Positions 1 through 12,427 of a stretch of DNA of 64,000 nucleotides are shown one piece after another. Every line of letters begins with the position of its first letter. The first letter of the stretch is position 1. The notes below the pieces were generated by a model that was given only the letters and a program-made list of their open reading frames with translations, did not search any database and was not told the DNA's origin. Source of the stretch: Sycobia sp. Sy_11 (taxonomy: Eukaryota > Arthropoda > Insecta > Hymenoptera > Epichrysomallidae); assembly GCA_018907035.1 (NCBI GenBank), contig JACCIC010000028.1, forward strand, positions 3,964,501-4,028,500, given 5' to 3'. Both the position numbers and the translations under genes were made by a program.

Positions 1-793
1 CTAGTTTTCTTTCTTCGGTATAATATGGACAATATTTACAGGATAGTTCATTATTTATGAGGCATGAGATCAAGAAAGGCACGCTTATATATCTAAACAG
101 TCTTTGTGCTACTATAACAGTTATTCTGTTTTGATTCCATTATTTGGTTTCACTGCAAAAGTTATTATACTCGGTGGCTAATGAATAAACTAATAGTAAT
201 AAATGTGCGAGAATGAAGATTGTTAATCTTGGATATTCAAAAATTAAAATAAGGTAAATGTACCGATAAATAACTACGCAAGGGTCGCATTGTCATATTA
301 TACAAATTTTGCGTGGTTTGACTCATCAAATAGCGACTTCTTATCAGTTTAATATCTGTTGAATTAAAGAAAATATAAAAAATTCTGTTCTTAAATGCAT
401 AATCAATATTAGTACAAAAATAAAATGATACAAAAAGTCCAGTTATTGATTTAATAAACATACTTCTATTAAGAATCCAAAATTTCGTCACATTGAGACG
501 TTTAAGGGAGTGGATAATCTTACTAAAAAAGAGGAAATAATATTGAATAGTTCATTAAATTTTATTAAATATATTTGCATTCAATTAATTCTTCGTTACG
601 GAATTTTTTATTAAAAATTATTCTGACATATAAAAAATTATTTTTACATATAATTATTTTATATATAAAGTTATTATAGTTAATGTAAAAGTTATTGAAA
701 TTAAAGTTATTAAACTTTGATTATAATGATATAACCAGGAGAAATCTTTAAATGGTCATAAATTATTAATAACTAACTTTCTTATTAATATTC

Positions 794-794
<1 letters not shown>

Positions 795-834
<40 letters not shown>
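795..834. repeat. (AT)n microsatellite
   Basis: Uninterrupted TA dinucleotides in AT-rich intergenic DNA. Confidence 0.95.
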
Positions 835-839
<5 letters not shown>

Positions 840-951
840 TATAATATTATATAATTATATAATTATTAAAATTGTAATTAAAGAATTTATTAAAAAATTT
901 AATTTAATTGTTGAGACTATATTATCTCTAAATCTTCTAAATTATAATAAT

Positions 952-1241
952 GAAATTATTATCAACACGTTTATTGTCTATGATATTTATGAATGTAAAA
1001 TTTTTTAAAAAATTCATGTTATCTTGTGCTATTCTTTAAGAATTAATAATTTTAATTATTATTAAAATTATTGGAGGATTAGTAATTTTAAGAACGATGA
1101 TGATTTTAGTGTCTTTTAAAAATAAGAATAACAATTGAATTTAATTTCAATTCTTAAAGAATAGCTCCAGACAACGTGAATTTTTTAAAATTTTATGCAT
1201 TCATACTTTTCATAAATATAAACGTGTTAATAATAATTTTA
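952..1241. repeat. Foldback repeat with ~93-bp inverted arms
   Basis: The left arm (about 952-1044) and the reverse complement of the right arm (about 1149-1241) align over their length. Shared blocks include ATTATTATCAACACGTTTAT, AAAATTCATGTT and CTATTCTTTAAGAATT, with scattered differences. The spacer is about 100 bp. This resembles a nonautonomous inverted-repeat element (MITE or foldback). I could not fix the outer ends or a target duplication because the flanks are AT-rich. Confidence 0.65.
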
Positions 1242-1378
1242 TTCTTATAATAATTTTTATTGTTAATAATATTTGTTATTTTATTTATATTAAATATTAG
1301 AATATTTTATTTCATATCTAAAATAATAAATATTACTAATAAATTTCTTAGACTTAAAGGATGTTAAATAATTAATAT

Positions 1379-1570
1379 GAGGCCTAGGATGGCTTGATCG
1401 CTAGAGCGAAGGACTAGTCCGAGTTCAAATCCCGGCTCGGCCGATTGACACAAGCACCGCTGTAAAAATTTACATGTGCTTTGTTTACAAATACGTCATA
1501 GACCTCTGTCGCTAATTAGCACCGATATTTGGAAGCATAAATAGAGCGACGTTAAATAATATAAAAAAAA
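1379..1570 (+). mobile_element. tRNA-Thr-derived SINE, copy A (internal deletion)
   Basis: The element starts GAGGCCTAGGATGGCTTGATC, which carries an RNA polymerase III A-box-like block. It has a B-box-like GAGTTCAAATCCC, a unique body of about 120 bp, and an A-rich 3' end. It matches the copy at 37704-37912 through almost its full length but lacks about 11 nt where the tRNA anticodon loop should be. The deletion means it cannot be a working tRNA gene. Confidence 0.85.
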
Positions 1571-2561
1571 TTAAAAAATGTAAAATTATTTGATTTATGA
1601 ATAGTCAAACATCAGTGTCCCAGTACATGATCACAATTTATTTTCTAAGAAATTAAATGATTGTAATAAATTTATCCATAAATTCTTGTTTCTAATACCT
1701 CAAAAATACAAACGCTTGAAAAATAATTTGTAATAAAATAAAATTTTCACTAGATGAGAGATTAATTGTTTATGCGAAAATCTCAACGGATAATCGGTCT
1801 TCTCAAATTATCAAATTACTATACGATTGCAAAGTTTTCTATTTGCCAAAAAAAGACAGTATTCTTGAATGATACAAGTATGTAGTGAAATCATTTTAAT
1901 CGTGATTGGTTCTTTTGAAATCTTAAAATAGTACTCATTGGTACATTTACCTTAATCCTCACTATGTTTCCATATCGTGCGAAATCTTGCGTTAACATTA
2001 TAAAATTCGAAGGCATTGTCGGACAAATCGAAGTAGATTAAAAGTGCGTTCACTGAAAAAAAGTGGTACAAGAGATTTCTCTAGCAGTACACCGAATATC
2101 CGAAATTTGGGTGTGACGATCCTCGCTACTTCAGGATCTGAATCGTCTCCCTCTAGCTTAGACGTCTATTCTTTCTTGACACAGAGCATTAGCTTGGGAT
2201 ATCAAATAGGCTATGCTATCGGCATATCTTCTGTTCTTTCGCAATGCCAGTGCCGTCTTATAGCTAGACAGTTATTTCAGTATTCGGCATACAATATGCA
2301 ATGCCAGTGGCTGATTGTTCGTTTCAGCATACATATTCCAATTTATTTAGTTTCCAACGTTGAAACTGCTAACTTCGAGTACCGCAACCAAGCACCAAGA
2401 TACATCGTATCCTGAAGCTGAAACTGTCATTGGAACGTATGTATAACTGCGCGATAATACGACTGTTACACCAAATCAATGAAAAGAAAAAAAAAACAAA
2501 AACAAAAAACAAAACAAAAAAATGAAATATTCTTCGACTGAGAAGGAAGAGCCAAGATCGT

Positions 2562-3594
2562 TCACTTGTCCTTCTTCAGTTCAAACTTGACGTCGGGAAT
2601 CTCGAGCAGCTTCTTCTTCTCGGAACTCTTCATGTCCACCCGCTGCTTCTCGCTCTCGGCGTCGTGCATCTTCTCATCCGAATCCTCCTGCTCGACGTCC
2701 TCGATCCTCTCCTCCAGGTCCTTCTCGCACTCCTCGAGGAGCTTCTTCTCCTCCTCCTCGAGTAGATAGCTGCAGTCGTACGGATCGCCACCGTCCGTGA
2801 TGCGCTTCAGCTCGCGTTTCAGCATCGCCAGGCAGTCCTGGCGCTCCTGGCGCTTTTCCTCCAGCGGCCGATCGTCTCCATCGTCCTTGATGTCACCGGC
2901 AGCCTCTTTCTCTTCGCAATCTTTAATATAGCGCTCGTAAGTCTCCACCTGTGAAAATTATGACAAATTCGAATATGACTTTTTTGAGCTTCGTTATCTA
3001 TTAAAGTTATTGGATATCAATTGAAGAGTGTCCATTAGTACTGAACGAAAATACGTAAATTTATTACATTCAAATTCGATTAATTCACCCCGATTTTGAG
3101 TATCAAAATATTCATGATCTAGGAATAAAAGAATAGCTGAGCTGTTAATAAAATCTAATTTGGATAAAATAAAACAGCTATAGACACCAGTAACGTGTTT
3201 CTCGTTCTTTTGCATGATTTGGAAAATTTCAGTTGGAAGATTAAATTATACCCCATATTAAGTTACTGGTACACCTTATCTGCCGAAATTTAAAATTACT
3301 ATTCGAGGCACGAATCACTGTTCATGTACTTTTAATCCATCTTGCCGAAAAAACGCTTCAAAATCCCACTTTCCTGCGTCAGTATTTCTAAATGAACGAA
3401 TAATAATAATGGCAACTTACCTTTTCCTCCAGTAAGCGCTGCACGTCATTTTGACGCTTGAGGCGGCTCGGCAAGCAGAAACAAGCCTGCACGAGCCGCA
3501 AAAATAGCCAAGCTGCCCCTGCCAGTGCGAGATAGGCAATAGCGGTGTAGACCATATTAACCAGATCCAACGATATCTGTTGATGGTATTTCAT
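2562..3594 (-). CDS. Unrecognised small membrane-anchored acidic coiled-coil protein
   Basis: There are two coding exons on the minus strand: 3594-3421 (58 codons, starting MKYHQQISLD) and 2948-2562 (128 codons plus stop). They join in phase 0 at a GTAAGT donor and a TTTCACAG acceptor, giving about 186 residues. Residues about 15-36 (VYTAIAYLALAGAAWLFLRL) form one hydrophobic membrane segment, followed by a Cys/Arg-rich juxtamembrane patch (ACFCLPSRLKR). The rest is charged, Glu/Lys-rich and predicted coiled coil, ending in a lysine-rich tail. That suggests a single-pass protein with a long cytosolic helical domain. I do not recognise the family and assign no function. Codon use in exon 2 is markedly GC-rich compared with its surroundings, as expected for real coding sequence. 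A second in-frame ATG lies at residue 14. Confidence 0.8.
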
Positions 3595-3616
3595 TATACT
3601 AATCTATTTTAAAATC
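3595..3616 (-). other. 5' UTR segment with splice acceptor
   Basis: Upstream of the start codon on the minus strand is a TCTGTTGCAG acceptor, so a noncoding first exon lies further upstream (higher coordinates). A matching GTGAGT donor candidate is near 6966-6971. This is inference only. Confidence 0.45.
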
Positions 3617-6446
3617 TGCAACAGAATCGAGACACATTACTAATTTGTTCCTGGGCAATTTGTCAAGCGAGGTGACAGAGAATTCTGAAGCCTGTGTACA
3701 GAAACTTAATTTGAATTTCAAAGAGCTTTGATCAACGCGAGATCGATAAGATGGATTTAAGTATTGAACAAGTCGAAAAATTCCATTACCAACCTTTGTT
3801 CATTAAATACTTTAAGTTCGAGAATTATTCAAATTAAGTTATTTTTAATAAGCTATCATTATAGGATAACGAATATTATGACGATCCTATTTATTGAACA
3901 GAATAACGAAAATGTGAGATAGATATATAAAACATATATTGACAGCGGTTGCTATTGTGCTACTATGTCTATATTATGGATTTTAGAATACTTTTTTCAT
4001 TATAATTGGTGTAATATAAATTGCGGAATACTGTTAATGGCATCATTTCATCTCTTCACATACCATTCCTATATATGCAAGATTGCTCGTTCACGCGAAG
4101 CATGCACTCAGATTCCGGTCTAATTTTGCTAAGCCACGCAAATTCGAACCGTATAATATGCAATTAAAACCTTATTACCCCGTTTGCTCGGTTTAAAATC
4201 CTACCGCACGCCACCGTCGAATGAGAATTGATTACGCACGCGATTTCGAGCAAGAATATGATACAGCGAATGAGATTTCATATGTATATATATACGTATG
4301 CAACTTGGAATTATGTCATTAAGAAACATCCTAATTATCTGCCAATTTAATCAGGTTGAAGGTAATGCGAAAAATAACCACTATTGATCTGCAAAAAGGA
4401 AATATTTACGTTCGAGTCGTTTATCTAAAATTAGCTTGTATTTTAATTTAGCCTCAGTCCACACTTTGTATGGAAGTATTGATTGTCATTACATGCAATA
4501 AACCGTAAGGGGAGTATTTTCGAATCGATCGTTCGAAATGTAACTTCAATGTAAATCAAATCCCTTTGTAATAATACTAGAATTAACAATAGCATTATTT
4601 TAATAATATAAGAATTTCGAAAAAGAAACTATAATATCCAGTTTACAATGCAACAAAAATTAAAGCAAAACCACCTTATAAATTGTAATTTATTTTAATT
4701 ATCAAAAAAGAATACGATTTCTGGAAAATTAATATAAACAATCTCTTTGAAAAACTCTTAAATTAATATTTAAGCCCAGGTGATCAATCATAAAAATCTG
4801 TAGTCTATACATAAAAATGTTAATTTTGTTAATTTCTAAACGTTCGCATCAATTTAAATATTATCGTAAATTGAACGTAACTGTAATAATGGTTAAATTT
4901 CAGGTAACGTTGCAGTAGTTTTAAAAAAATAACAAAATGCATTTTACTACTTTTAATTTAACCTCGTAAATGTTTCTTGTTCTCTTTAATCGACACCTCA
5001 CGCCCCGTTTAATACAGCTTATAGCGTAAATAAAGACTTCAATTATTCAGAAATTATATCACTTAAAACTTTTCTTGCGATAAAAGTTTTATAGTAAGAT
5101 TAGTTCAAGTATAAAATCTTTAATTAATAGTTACGTTCGGTGAAGAAAATACAATCATGAAGTTGAGAAGCCTATATTCATCTTTTTAAGAACTTTAAAG
5201 ACGTTTAAGAAACACGTTTATTATTACGTATAAGTGTTTTTAATAACTATGATCAAAGCGCTAATTGAAATTATACAGGTGATTGGAAGAGTTTTTAATT
5301 GGCTCCCCCAATTCCTTTCAATGCGATGAAACTTAAAAAGAATTCCCTGATGCTGATTAATAAAAAGATGCCATTAACAATATATCGTCTAAAATAGTGA
5401 TGAATATGTGAACTTGTTCTAAAATTATTTTTCGTCAAATCTTTCGTTAACGAGATAAGAAAGCCGGCATTTGACTGTGTCCAGTATTATGAATTTCGAT
5501 AATTTAGATATAAATAAATCACATACAGTTACGGGAAAAACATGCGACAATGATGCTTTCAAATAATTTCAATATTAAGGATGCAAGAAAAAGGTTTGTT
5601 TTTTCATTGTCGTACAGATTAATTATAAAGTACGTTGAACAGCATTCCAGCATTCCATAATCAAAGAAATAAGTTTGAATCTGGCAATCATCAATATGCT
5701 TTGTTTCTGATTGTGAATTTTATTCGATTTGAAGGAAAAATAATTTAGAGAGGTCAAAAATTGGCCTTCGGAAATTATGTTACATTTATTTTATTGATTG
5801 TAAAATCGTTACGATTGTGGGTTTCCGTCTATAGAAAACGAATTTTTTTTACCTCTTACTAGAGTTGTATATTTCTCTAGCACACTAGCCTCTAAAACAC
5901 TTCCAAGCGATTATTACTATTACTATTTTGATTTTCATGAATATTGTTTTTTTTTTTTTTTTATTGAACAATATGAAAAATTTGGCATCGAATTAGAAAA
6001 ATATTCAATTGTACGAATATTTGATCGTAAATATTATAATTCGAAATGTAAACCGAAATTAACCGATTTACTTACACAAACATAAATAATAAGTTTGAAT
6101 AAAAATATTAATTGACTAATTTTTTTTTTTAAACGAAATAAAAATTATTATGATGTGTTAAGCCGCCAATTTGGTTTAAACATCGAGGCTTCGAATTTCA
6201 TTCACTTGTGCCTGGCGCCTGCAATGAAACTCGACATCTAAAAATATTTTGCCGAACGAAATTCAAAATTAAAGGGGAAAAAATGTAAAAACCCTGAGGG
6301 TATTCCATTGAATCGACCTTTTACAAGGACTCATAGTCCAACGCTTTTACCAGTAAGCACCTGCAGCTCATTAACGATGCATGTGTGTGTGTTTGAATGT
6401 GTGTTTGATTGTGACACGTTTATTGATCTGTGAGTTATATAGACCA

Positions 6447-6449
<3 letters not shown>

Positions 6450-6517
<68 letters not shown>
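6450..6517. repeat. (CT)n-(CA)n compound microsatellite
   Basis: About 18 CT units are followed directly by about 16 CA units. Open frames through it encode only Ser-Leu and His-Thr repeats and are artefacts. Confidence 0.95.
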
Positions 6518-6520
<3 letters not shown>

Positions 6521-6858
6521 TACATACACACACGCGCGCGCTCTATTCTATTCATTGGTGTGTAATCTTCTTACATGTGCGCGCTTCTGCACGTGGGCGC
6601 GCGCGCACATGTGTGTGTATGTGTATTTATCGTGTGCGCATCAGGTATAGATCTAGGTATAGGTATACAGGGTGCAGCCGTATACCTGCGCAGGTGTGTA
6701 CAATATACAACGGAATCTGTGAATAATGCGCCGCATTCTATATAGAGAGCACATCATATTATATTATATTATATATACGTGCGTCAGCGTGACATACATA
6801 TCGCGGTCGTGTGTGAATATCGTATTAGTATATATAGCGTGTATAGCCACGTATATAC

Positions 6859-6860
<2 letters not shown>

Positions 6861-6908
<48 letters not shown>
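6861..6908. repeat. (TA)n microsatellite
   Basis: A run of about 24 TA units. Open frames through it read Tyr-Ile repeats and are not genes. Confidence 0.95.
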
Positions 6909-6915
<7 letters not shown>

Positions 6916-6954
6916 CATAGGCGTATGTATACATAGATGAAAACGTATATTAGT

Positions 6955-7065
6955 CCATCTACGACTCACCGTTCGTCTTTTTACCTGCGTGTCGCGCGCG
7001 CGCGGACACCAGCCGCCGGAACCTCGCGCGCGTGCGCACGCACATCGTACACCTAATATAAATGG
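6955..7065 (-). promoter_or_regulatory. GC/CpG-rich patch, possible first exon or promoter
   Basis: The patch is rich in CGCG, in sharp contrast to the AT-rich surroundings. On the minus strand two donor-like sites occur in it: ...CACGCAG|GTAAAA and ...GACGAACG|GTGAGT. Together with the acceptor upstream of the small gene's start codon (3617-3618), this could be its noncoding first exon. This is inferred from splice-site pairing and composition only. Confidence 0.3.
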
Positions 7066-9602
7066 CACGATTTTTGCGACGACAGAATCTTATACCTATA
7101 GATATAAGGTGTGCGGCTTTGCAGATTATCGCTCTCTGCTTCTCGGTCTCTCTTTTTCTATCTCCCGCTCGGTCACCGGTCGTGTTATAAAAAAATTAAA
7201 AATGATGAACAATTGTTCTTTATCGTGAGTTAGATGTACATAAGTGGGCGGTTCAGAGTCTTAAAAAACTATTCTATCTTTGCTCGGTAAATTAAAAGGC
7301 CCTTAGAAAATTAAAAGAAATCCGCACGTGATTTCGATGTAGATCCATATGGATTATCGCGGCGAGTCATCCGATTTTTGCCGATGGTGAGGCGCTTTTC
7401 GCTTATGCGCGTACATAGAAATTTTTTTTTACGACAATTTGTGCAAATTTAATCGGTAATATAAAATATCCTGCTAATGTGTATAAAATACTACAAAATT
7501 ATGTATATACAATTAATATCGTCAATTATTTCTCAATTAAAGTTTTATTGGCAAAAAGAGGGTGACGAATAGAGATGAACAACTTTTCGAAAAAAGAAAA
7601 ATTCAAGATTTATTAAGAAATATATCGATCTAAGTACTTATACGAATTTCTAAGTGAAGAATAGATAAAATAAATAATTACATTTGTCAAATATTCACGT
7701 ATTATGAATTTAATTCTGACTTTCAGCAAGCAAAACATGAAAACATGCCTAAAAATTATATTTTATTAATAAAAATTAATTCGTCTTTATTTATTAAGAG
7801 AGAAAAATTATCAAACTATTCATGAAAGTTTAAGGGTCGATTGATAATGTAAGAATATTCAATAAAATTTTAAAAAATATCTGATTTGAGCAATAATAGT
7901 CGTAATCTATTCAAATATATAATTATTTGAAATGCTTACTTTTCGTTAGATGAAATATACAACAAGATCGCGATATTTTTTATTATAAAATAAAAAATTA
8001 TTTCTGTTTCCTGCTAAAATCTAATTCATGAAACCTTTAGACAAAAATTAATAAATCATGAACTATGAACATGAAAAAAAAAACGGAAGTCCTAATACTA
8101 GAATATGTGTAAATTTCAAGTTACCACAAAGCTAATTCACACACTTCATTGTTAAATTAACCGACAATTCATCATTTATCGAGGTTACGAAAATAATTTA
8201 CCGAAATATATGATACCGATTGTCGATGCGACTATTAGACGCCGGGTTCACGTTACAGATATACTATAGAATCTATTTGTTACTTAAAAGCTTTTATCGT
8301 TTCTAAAAAATTTAATGCATCTAATTTTAAATATAAATAGTTGCATTATTTGCTGATGAGGGTCAATAATTAATTTAAGGATTATTCCTTTTCTAGAAAA
8401 TCATTATTGTTCCGCAAATTACTGTTTTTTATTTTGTTTATATCGAAGTGTGCAATGGCTTAATTGTCATTGAATGGCTAAACGAATAATTTTCATCATT
8501 TAATAACTTTCAAGGGAAGCTTTTTAATTGAGTTTATATAATGGGAAACTACATTTTACGTATTATTTGAAGGACGATGCGACAAATAAAGTTAAAATAA
8601 CAAAAATTGAAAGAAAATTGCATTTCGACCAAATATAAATCTAAAAAACCTATGCTTAAACGAATATTGAAAGTAAAAGTTTTCGAAATTGTGTTAATGA
8701 AAGTATTGTTCATCAGAGATTAATTATATTAACATGTGCATTAATCTCCTTGGAAACCCCCTTTTTAAAATGAAATTGTGAGCAAAGCTTTTTTTTGAAT
8801 TGTTAAAGAATTTTATAAATTTTATTTGTAATTGATTTTGCAAATTATTTTAAAATAGCTCGAAGGAATAAAAATATGAATCAGATATCATATACACGTA
8901 TGAAAATCGGTATTTTAATGTTTATTAAAATTAATACAGGAGTTTTTTTTATCTTTTTCCTGTTTTCCGTTATTTTTGACTTCACTCAAATATTTTCAAA
9001 ATAATATCAAATATTGACCCAACTAATTGACAATTAAAATTACCGATTCCTATCTAAAAAAATTTCCTTTAAAAACTTCACCCTTTAACTACTTACCTCA
9101 GTCGACAAGGACGATTTAGATTAATTCAATTTACTGCATGTCTATATCTGACTATGTATATATCTATACACATACATACACACATACACACACAGGCGAG
9201 CGCGCACACGCCAAAATTACCAAAGACACGAAATTTTCGCAAAATTGGACGGAACGAGGCGCCGAGAGGCGTGCTCGTCTTAACCGAGCCAGCTGAAAAC
9301 TGGCGGGGTAGATGGTGGTTATAGCGGTTTGTCAAGCTCGTATATGTCTAATGGGCAAGAAAAAGTAGTAGAGGTGTATAGACAGGCGATATATCGTTGG
9401 GTAGAGGGGATGGGGTATGGCGAGGGTTGTCATGAGCCACCGGACAAAGCCGACGACGACACTCGGCCACCCCTACTGACCCTTATAAACCTGCTCGATG
9501 TATAGATTTGTGCGACGAAGCCGGTCATATTAGAGAGAGAAAAAGGGGTGGAGAGCCCATGGCACGCCCGCGGTGTCGGGTGGTATGTTTGCTTGGTGGT
9601 TG

Positions 9603-9608
<6 letters not shown>

Positions 9609-9637
<29 letters not shown>
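9609..9637. repeat. (TA)n microsatellite
   Basis: Short TA tract within a locally GC-richer, otherwise unassigned region. Confidence 0.9.
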
Positions 9638-10255
9638 CCCCGCACCGTGACTATCCTTCTCTTGCTTCCTGAAAATCGATCGAGGCAAACTTGAATCATC
9701 GTCATATACTGAAACGATGTACATTATTCATTATCGTGAAGAGCCGCGTAGAGGCGATATACATTGTTGGTTTGACGATTGGCAATATGGCTCTTCAATG
9801 ACTATGTTCCGTTTATTCATTGACTCTCTATCTATTGCACGATTTAACGATTTTACAGATTTTTATGAATCTCAAAATGATAATATAGAAAAATAATTAG
9901 CGACTTATTGTAATTTATCGTATACATCAGTAAAATGTACAAAAATCCATAAAGATTCCTGAAAAATATAGAAATAAAAATACTTATTTTAGTCTTTTGA
10001 TTAATTTAGTATACAATCCGAGGCTAGAGATTTTTAAATAATTGTAAAAATATCATTTATAAAAAGTAAAAAATAAAAAATTCGTAGTAATAAAAAGAGA
10101 TATTTAAATATCAATAAATAAATGCTTTTTTAACTGTTTTGGACATTATGTATATTATATGGCTTTACAATTTTGAGACTGATTTCCAGCCTTTCTAAAT
10201 AAAAAATTTAGCTGTAACATAAAAAATTTATATCACTAAAGTTTTCTAATACATA

Positions 10256-10259
<4 letters not shown>

Positions 10260-10314
<55 letters not shown>

Positions 10315-10550
10315 GATTTAGGCTTAAGGCAGTCACCTCATTTGTTGGGTTCAGTTTTTCGCTAAATTATATCTATAATATTTCTAGAATACGTGCGCAA
10401 AAAGATTTTCCCATATAATCTAAGTTGTTCATAAGCTACAGTCTTGGAACGGAGCAGGAATCGAACCTGCGCGCTTCAACTGGAATTTTCAATTGTCTTT
10501 TTCGTAAAACTGCATCTTTGTTTAAACAATAATACTTCGTCGAAAACAAC
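10260..10550 (-). mobile_element. Degenerate tRNA-like SINE relic with (TA)n tail
   Basis: On the minus strand, 10475-10446 reads as a perfect tRNA T-arm (stem GCAGG/CCTGC, loop TTCGATT) followed by acceptor-like CTCCGTTCCA. An upstream AATTG/CAGTT stem could be an anticodon-arm remnant. About 135 bp further on, the element would end in an uninterrupted (AT)n run at 10260-10311. The head-body-(TA)n layout resembles the SINE-like copy at 44652-44885. No A box is recognisable, so this is a relic at most. Confidence 0.4.
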
Positions 10551-10870
10551 GAAAACTACTAAATAGTTTTTGCTCCAAATTTATATAGAATATTCATCGA
10601 ATATATAGTTCTTTGTGATAGTAGAATTATTAAAATGCCAATTCTATTTTTTTTTCCTAGAAATTTCAAAAATATAAACGTATTTTTTATGTTAACTGAA
10701 CAAAATATTTGTACTTCTCACAATAGCTACAAATCTATAGATAGAAATGACGTTCATTATTATTCTTTTGCTTAAGTAAGATAAAGACAACTGTTGGGAT
10801 TTTCGCAACTAGGAACAAAAATTTTCCCAAAAATTTCTCTCAAGAGTTTTATAATAGAAAGGATTATATG

Positions 10871-11650
10871 AGATCTGTTTAAAAAATATCGCGAATTTTT
10901 TGTTTATTCAAAAATTATTTATTTATTTATGAATATCTATTTTGTCCTCTTCAAAATAATAGCTATCCGATATCATACGTGTACCAACGCGTTTTCCAAT
11001 TCTCGAAGCACTTCAAAACATCATTTTTTGTGATCTTGTTCAACGTTCATTATCTCCTAAATTGTGCCAGTGTCATACGTTCATGATCCTCGTCAGTTTC
11101 GGAAACAAGAAAGTCATAAGGTATCACATCTGAAGAATAAGGTAACTACGACATCATTTGTGATCGAAATTTAAAAAATTTTAATAATTTTTTACTGAAA
11201 ATTCGCGCGTAAATAACTATGTGCGAGTAAAGAACTTATCACGATGTAACAGCCCATTTTTTCTCTCTGGACTCTTTGGTCACTGCGAGCAGAGTCCAAC
11301 AGTTCCTTAGCAATATTAATGTATTACTAGTTTTGGTATAAAATGAGCAATTTTAGTTCAAATTTTGCGATTATCCGCCTCATCTCCAAATCGATGCTCT
11401 TGTCTTTTCTTGGTGCACCCGTACGTCTGGCACGCACTTTGTCGTTCACATCTGTTGGGCCCTCTACAAACACTTTCTACACCGTTAGATGCTTTAGTCT
11501 AAGTTACCTTCACCATATGCCACAGTCAACATTATCATATATCAGGATAAGTAAGAGGTATAAGTAGTCATATAACGACTAACAAAATTGAAAATCGAAT
11601 ATACGTAACCGGCGAAAAGTAAAAGTTCGCGATACTTTTTTAACAGATCT
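10871..11650 (-). mobile_element. Internally deleted mariner-family transposon
   Basis: The terminal inverted repeats are clear. The left end at 10871-10900 (AGATCTGTTTAAAAAATATC...) matches the reverse complement of 11621-11650 (AGATCTGTTAAAAAAGTATC...) at nearly every position. Between them the minus strand keeps broken transposase traces: a tRNA-like 'ENALVHV..IILKRTK' remnant of the mariner C-terminal FENWKxRWxxC...YFEGDK motif, and a Lys-Thr-rich N-terminal-like stretch near 11400-11560. Length is about 780 bp against about 1.3 kb for intact mariners, with several stops and frameshifts. It is a dead copy. Confidence 0.75.
10880..11567 (-). pseudogene. Broken mariner transposase
   Basis: The frame is interrupted many times. 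Recognisable stretches on the minus strand are the 'CFENWKTRWYTYDI' and 'FEEDKIDIHK' residues near 11020-10920 and an HRDK...FFTRT segment near 11220-11260 that corresponds to the family's HxDNAPAHSS...LVREFL region. The catalytic DD34D triad cannot be reconstructed. Confidence 0.65.
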
Positions 11651-12427
11651 TGTGTATTTTATGTTAAAAATGTTGTTATAGAACCTCAAAATATAGATAA
11701 ATTTATAATAAATACTATAGTATATCCTGTTTCTATTAAATTTTTTTTACAATTTCAGAAAATTAATAATAAACGGCCTTTATATATGGGACGACAGTCT
11801 TCAAGAAATCTTTATATTCCATGATACAGAAAATTCATGATTTTTAAAATTTGCGACGTCAAACGTCCACCTATTACTGTCTAATTACGTTAACCAAATT
11901 CATCAACTGATTTTAAGAAGAATATCATATTATATAATATTGATTTACACCAGCGGTTCTATTAAGAACAACATTACTTCCAACTTTTCTGAAAGACTAT
12001 ACAATAACTTAAATAGTAAACATAATCATGAGATTCTTAAAAGCAAACGCCAATCTATAAAATATGCATCGTAAAAATATCACACAATTCGCTCATCTAC
12101 GGTTGACGTTTCTCTTATCTCAAATCCGAAGATACAAAAATGAAATAGCTCAAGTAGAAAGACTACAGTCATCTTTTTATAAAGCATTAACATTAATATC
12201 ATATTATCATTCTCCCTCATATACACTTTTAAAATAGCTATAACAGCTGCTCTTATATACATCACTATTATTAATAATATTGTAATTATAATTGTAATTA
12301 ATATTAATATTATTATTGTTATTGTTATTATTATTAATATTGTTATTATCTCTCATTTTTGCGACTTGCTTAGGGTACGTAGTCTGATAAGCGGGGTGTT
12401 ACTGAACTCCAGTCGTCATTGTCCTCA

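Larger units (their letters stand above)
1..2561. other. AT-rich intergenic DNA
   Basis: I see no supportable coding gene. The stretch holds an (AT)n microsatellite, a foldback repeat and a tRNA-derived SINE, each listed separately. An open frame at 2044-2415 has no recognisable protein features and lies just downstream of the minus-strand gene ending at 2562, so it is more likely 3' flank or 3' UTR of that gene. Confidence 0.6.
3617..12427. other. Long noncoding stretch (intergenic and/or 5' intron)
   Basis: No coding exons could be supported. The stretch holds (CT)n/(CA)n and (TA)n microsatellites, GC-rich patches at about 6540-7060 and 9190-9600, a SINE-like relic (10260-10550) and a deleted mariner (10871-11650). 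The part just above 3616 is probably a 5' UTR intron of the minus-strand gene ending at 2562. The remainder looks intergenic and lies downstream of USP1. Confidence 0.6.

Noticed and set aside
1379..1460. Functional tRNA gene
   Set aside because: It lacks the anticodon-loop segment and shares a 120-bp non-tRNA body with a second copy, so it is a SINE head.
2044..2415. 123-codon plus-strand open frame
   Set aside because: It has no recognisable motif and starts at GTG. It lies at the 3' side of the minus-strand gene and is probably antisense to its 3' UTR.
6381..6920. Open frames of Ser-Leu, His-Thr and Tyr-Ile repeats
   Set aside because: They are translations of (CT)n, (CA)n and (TA)n microsatellites.
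11343..11567. 74-codon plus-strand open frame
   Set aside because: It lies antisense to the broken mariner transposase.
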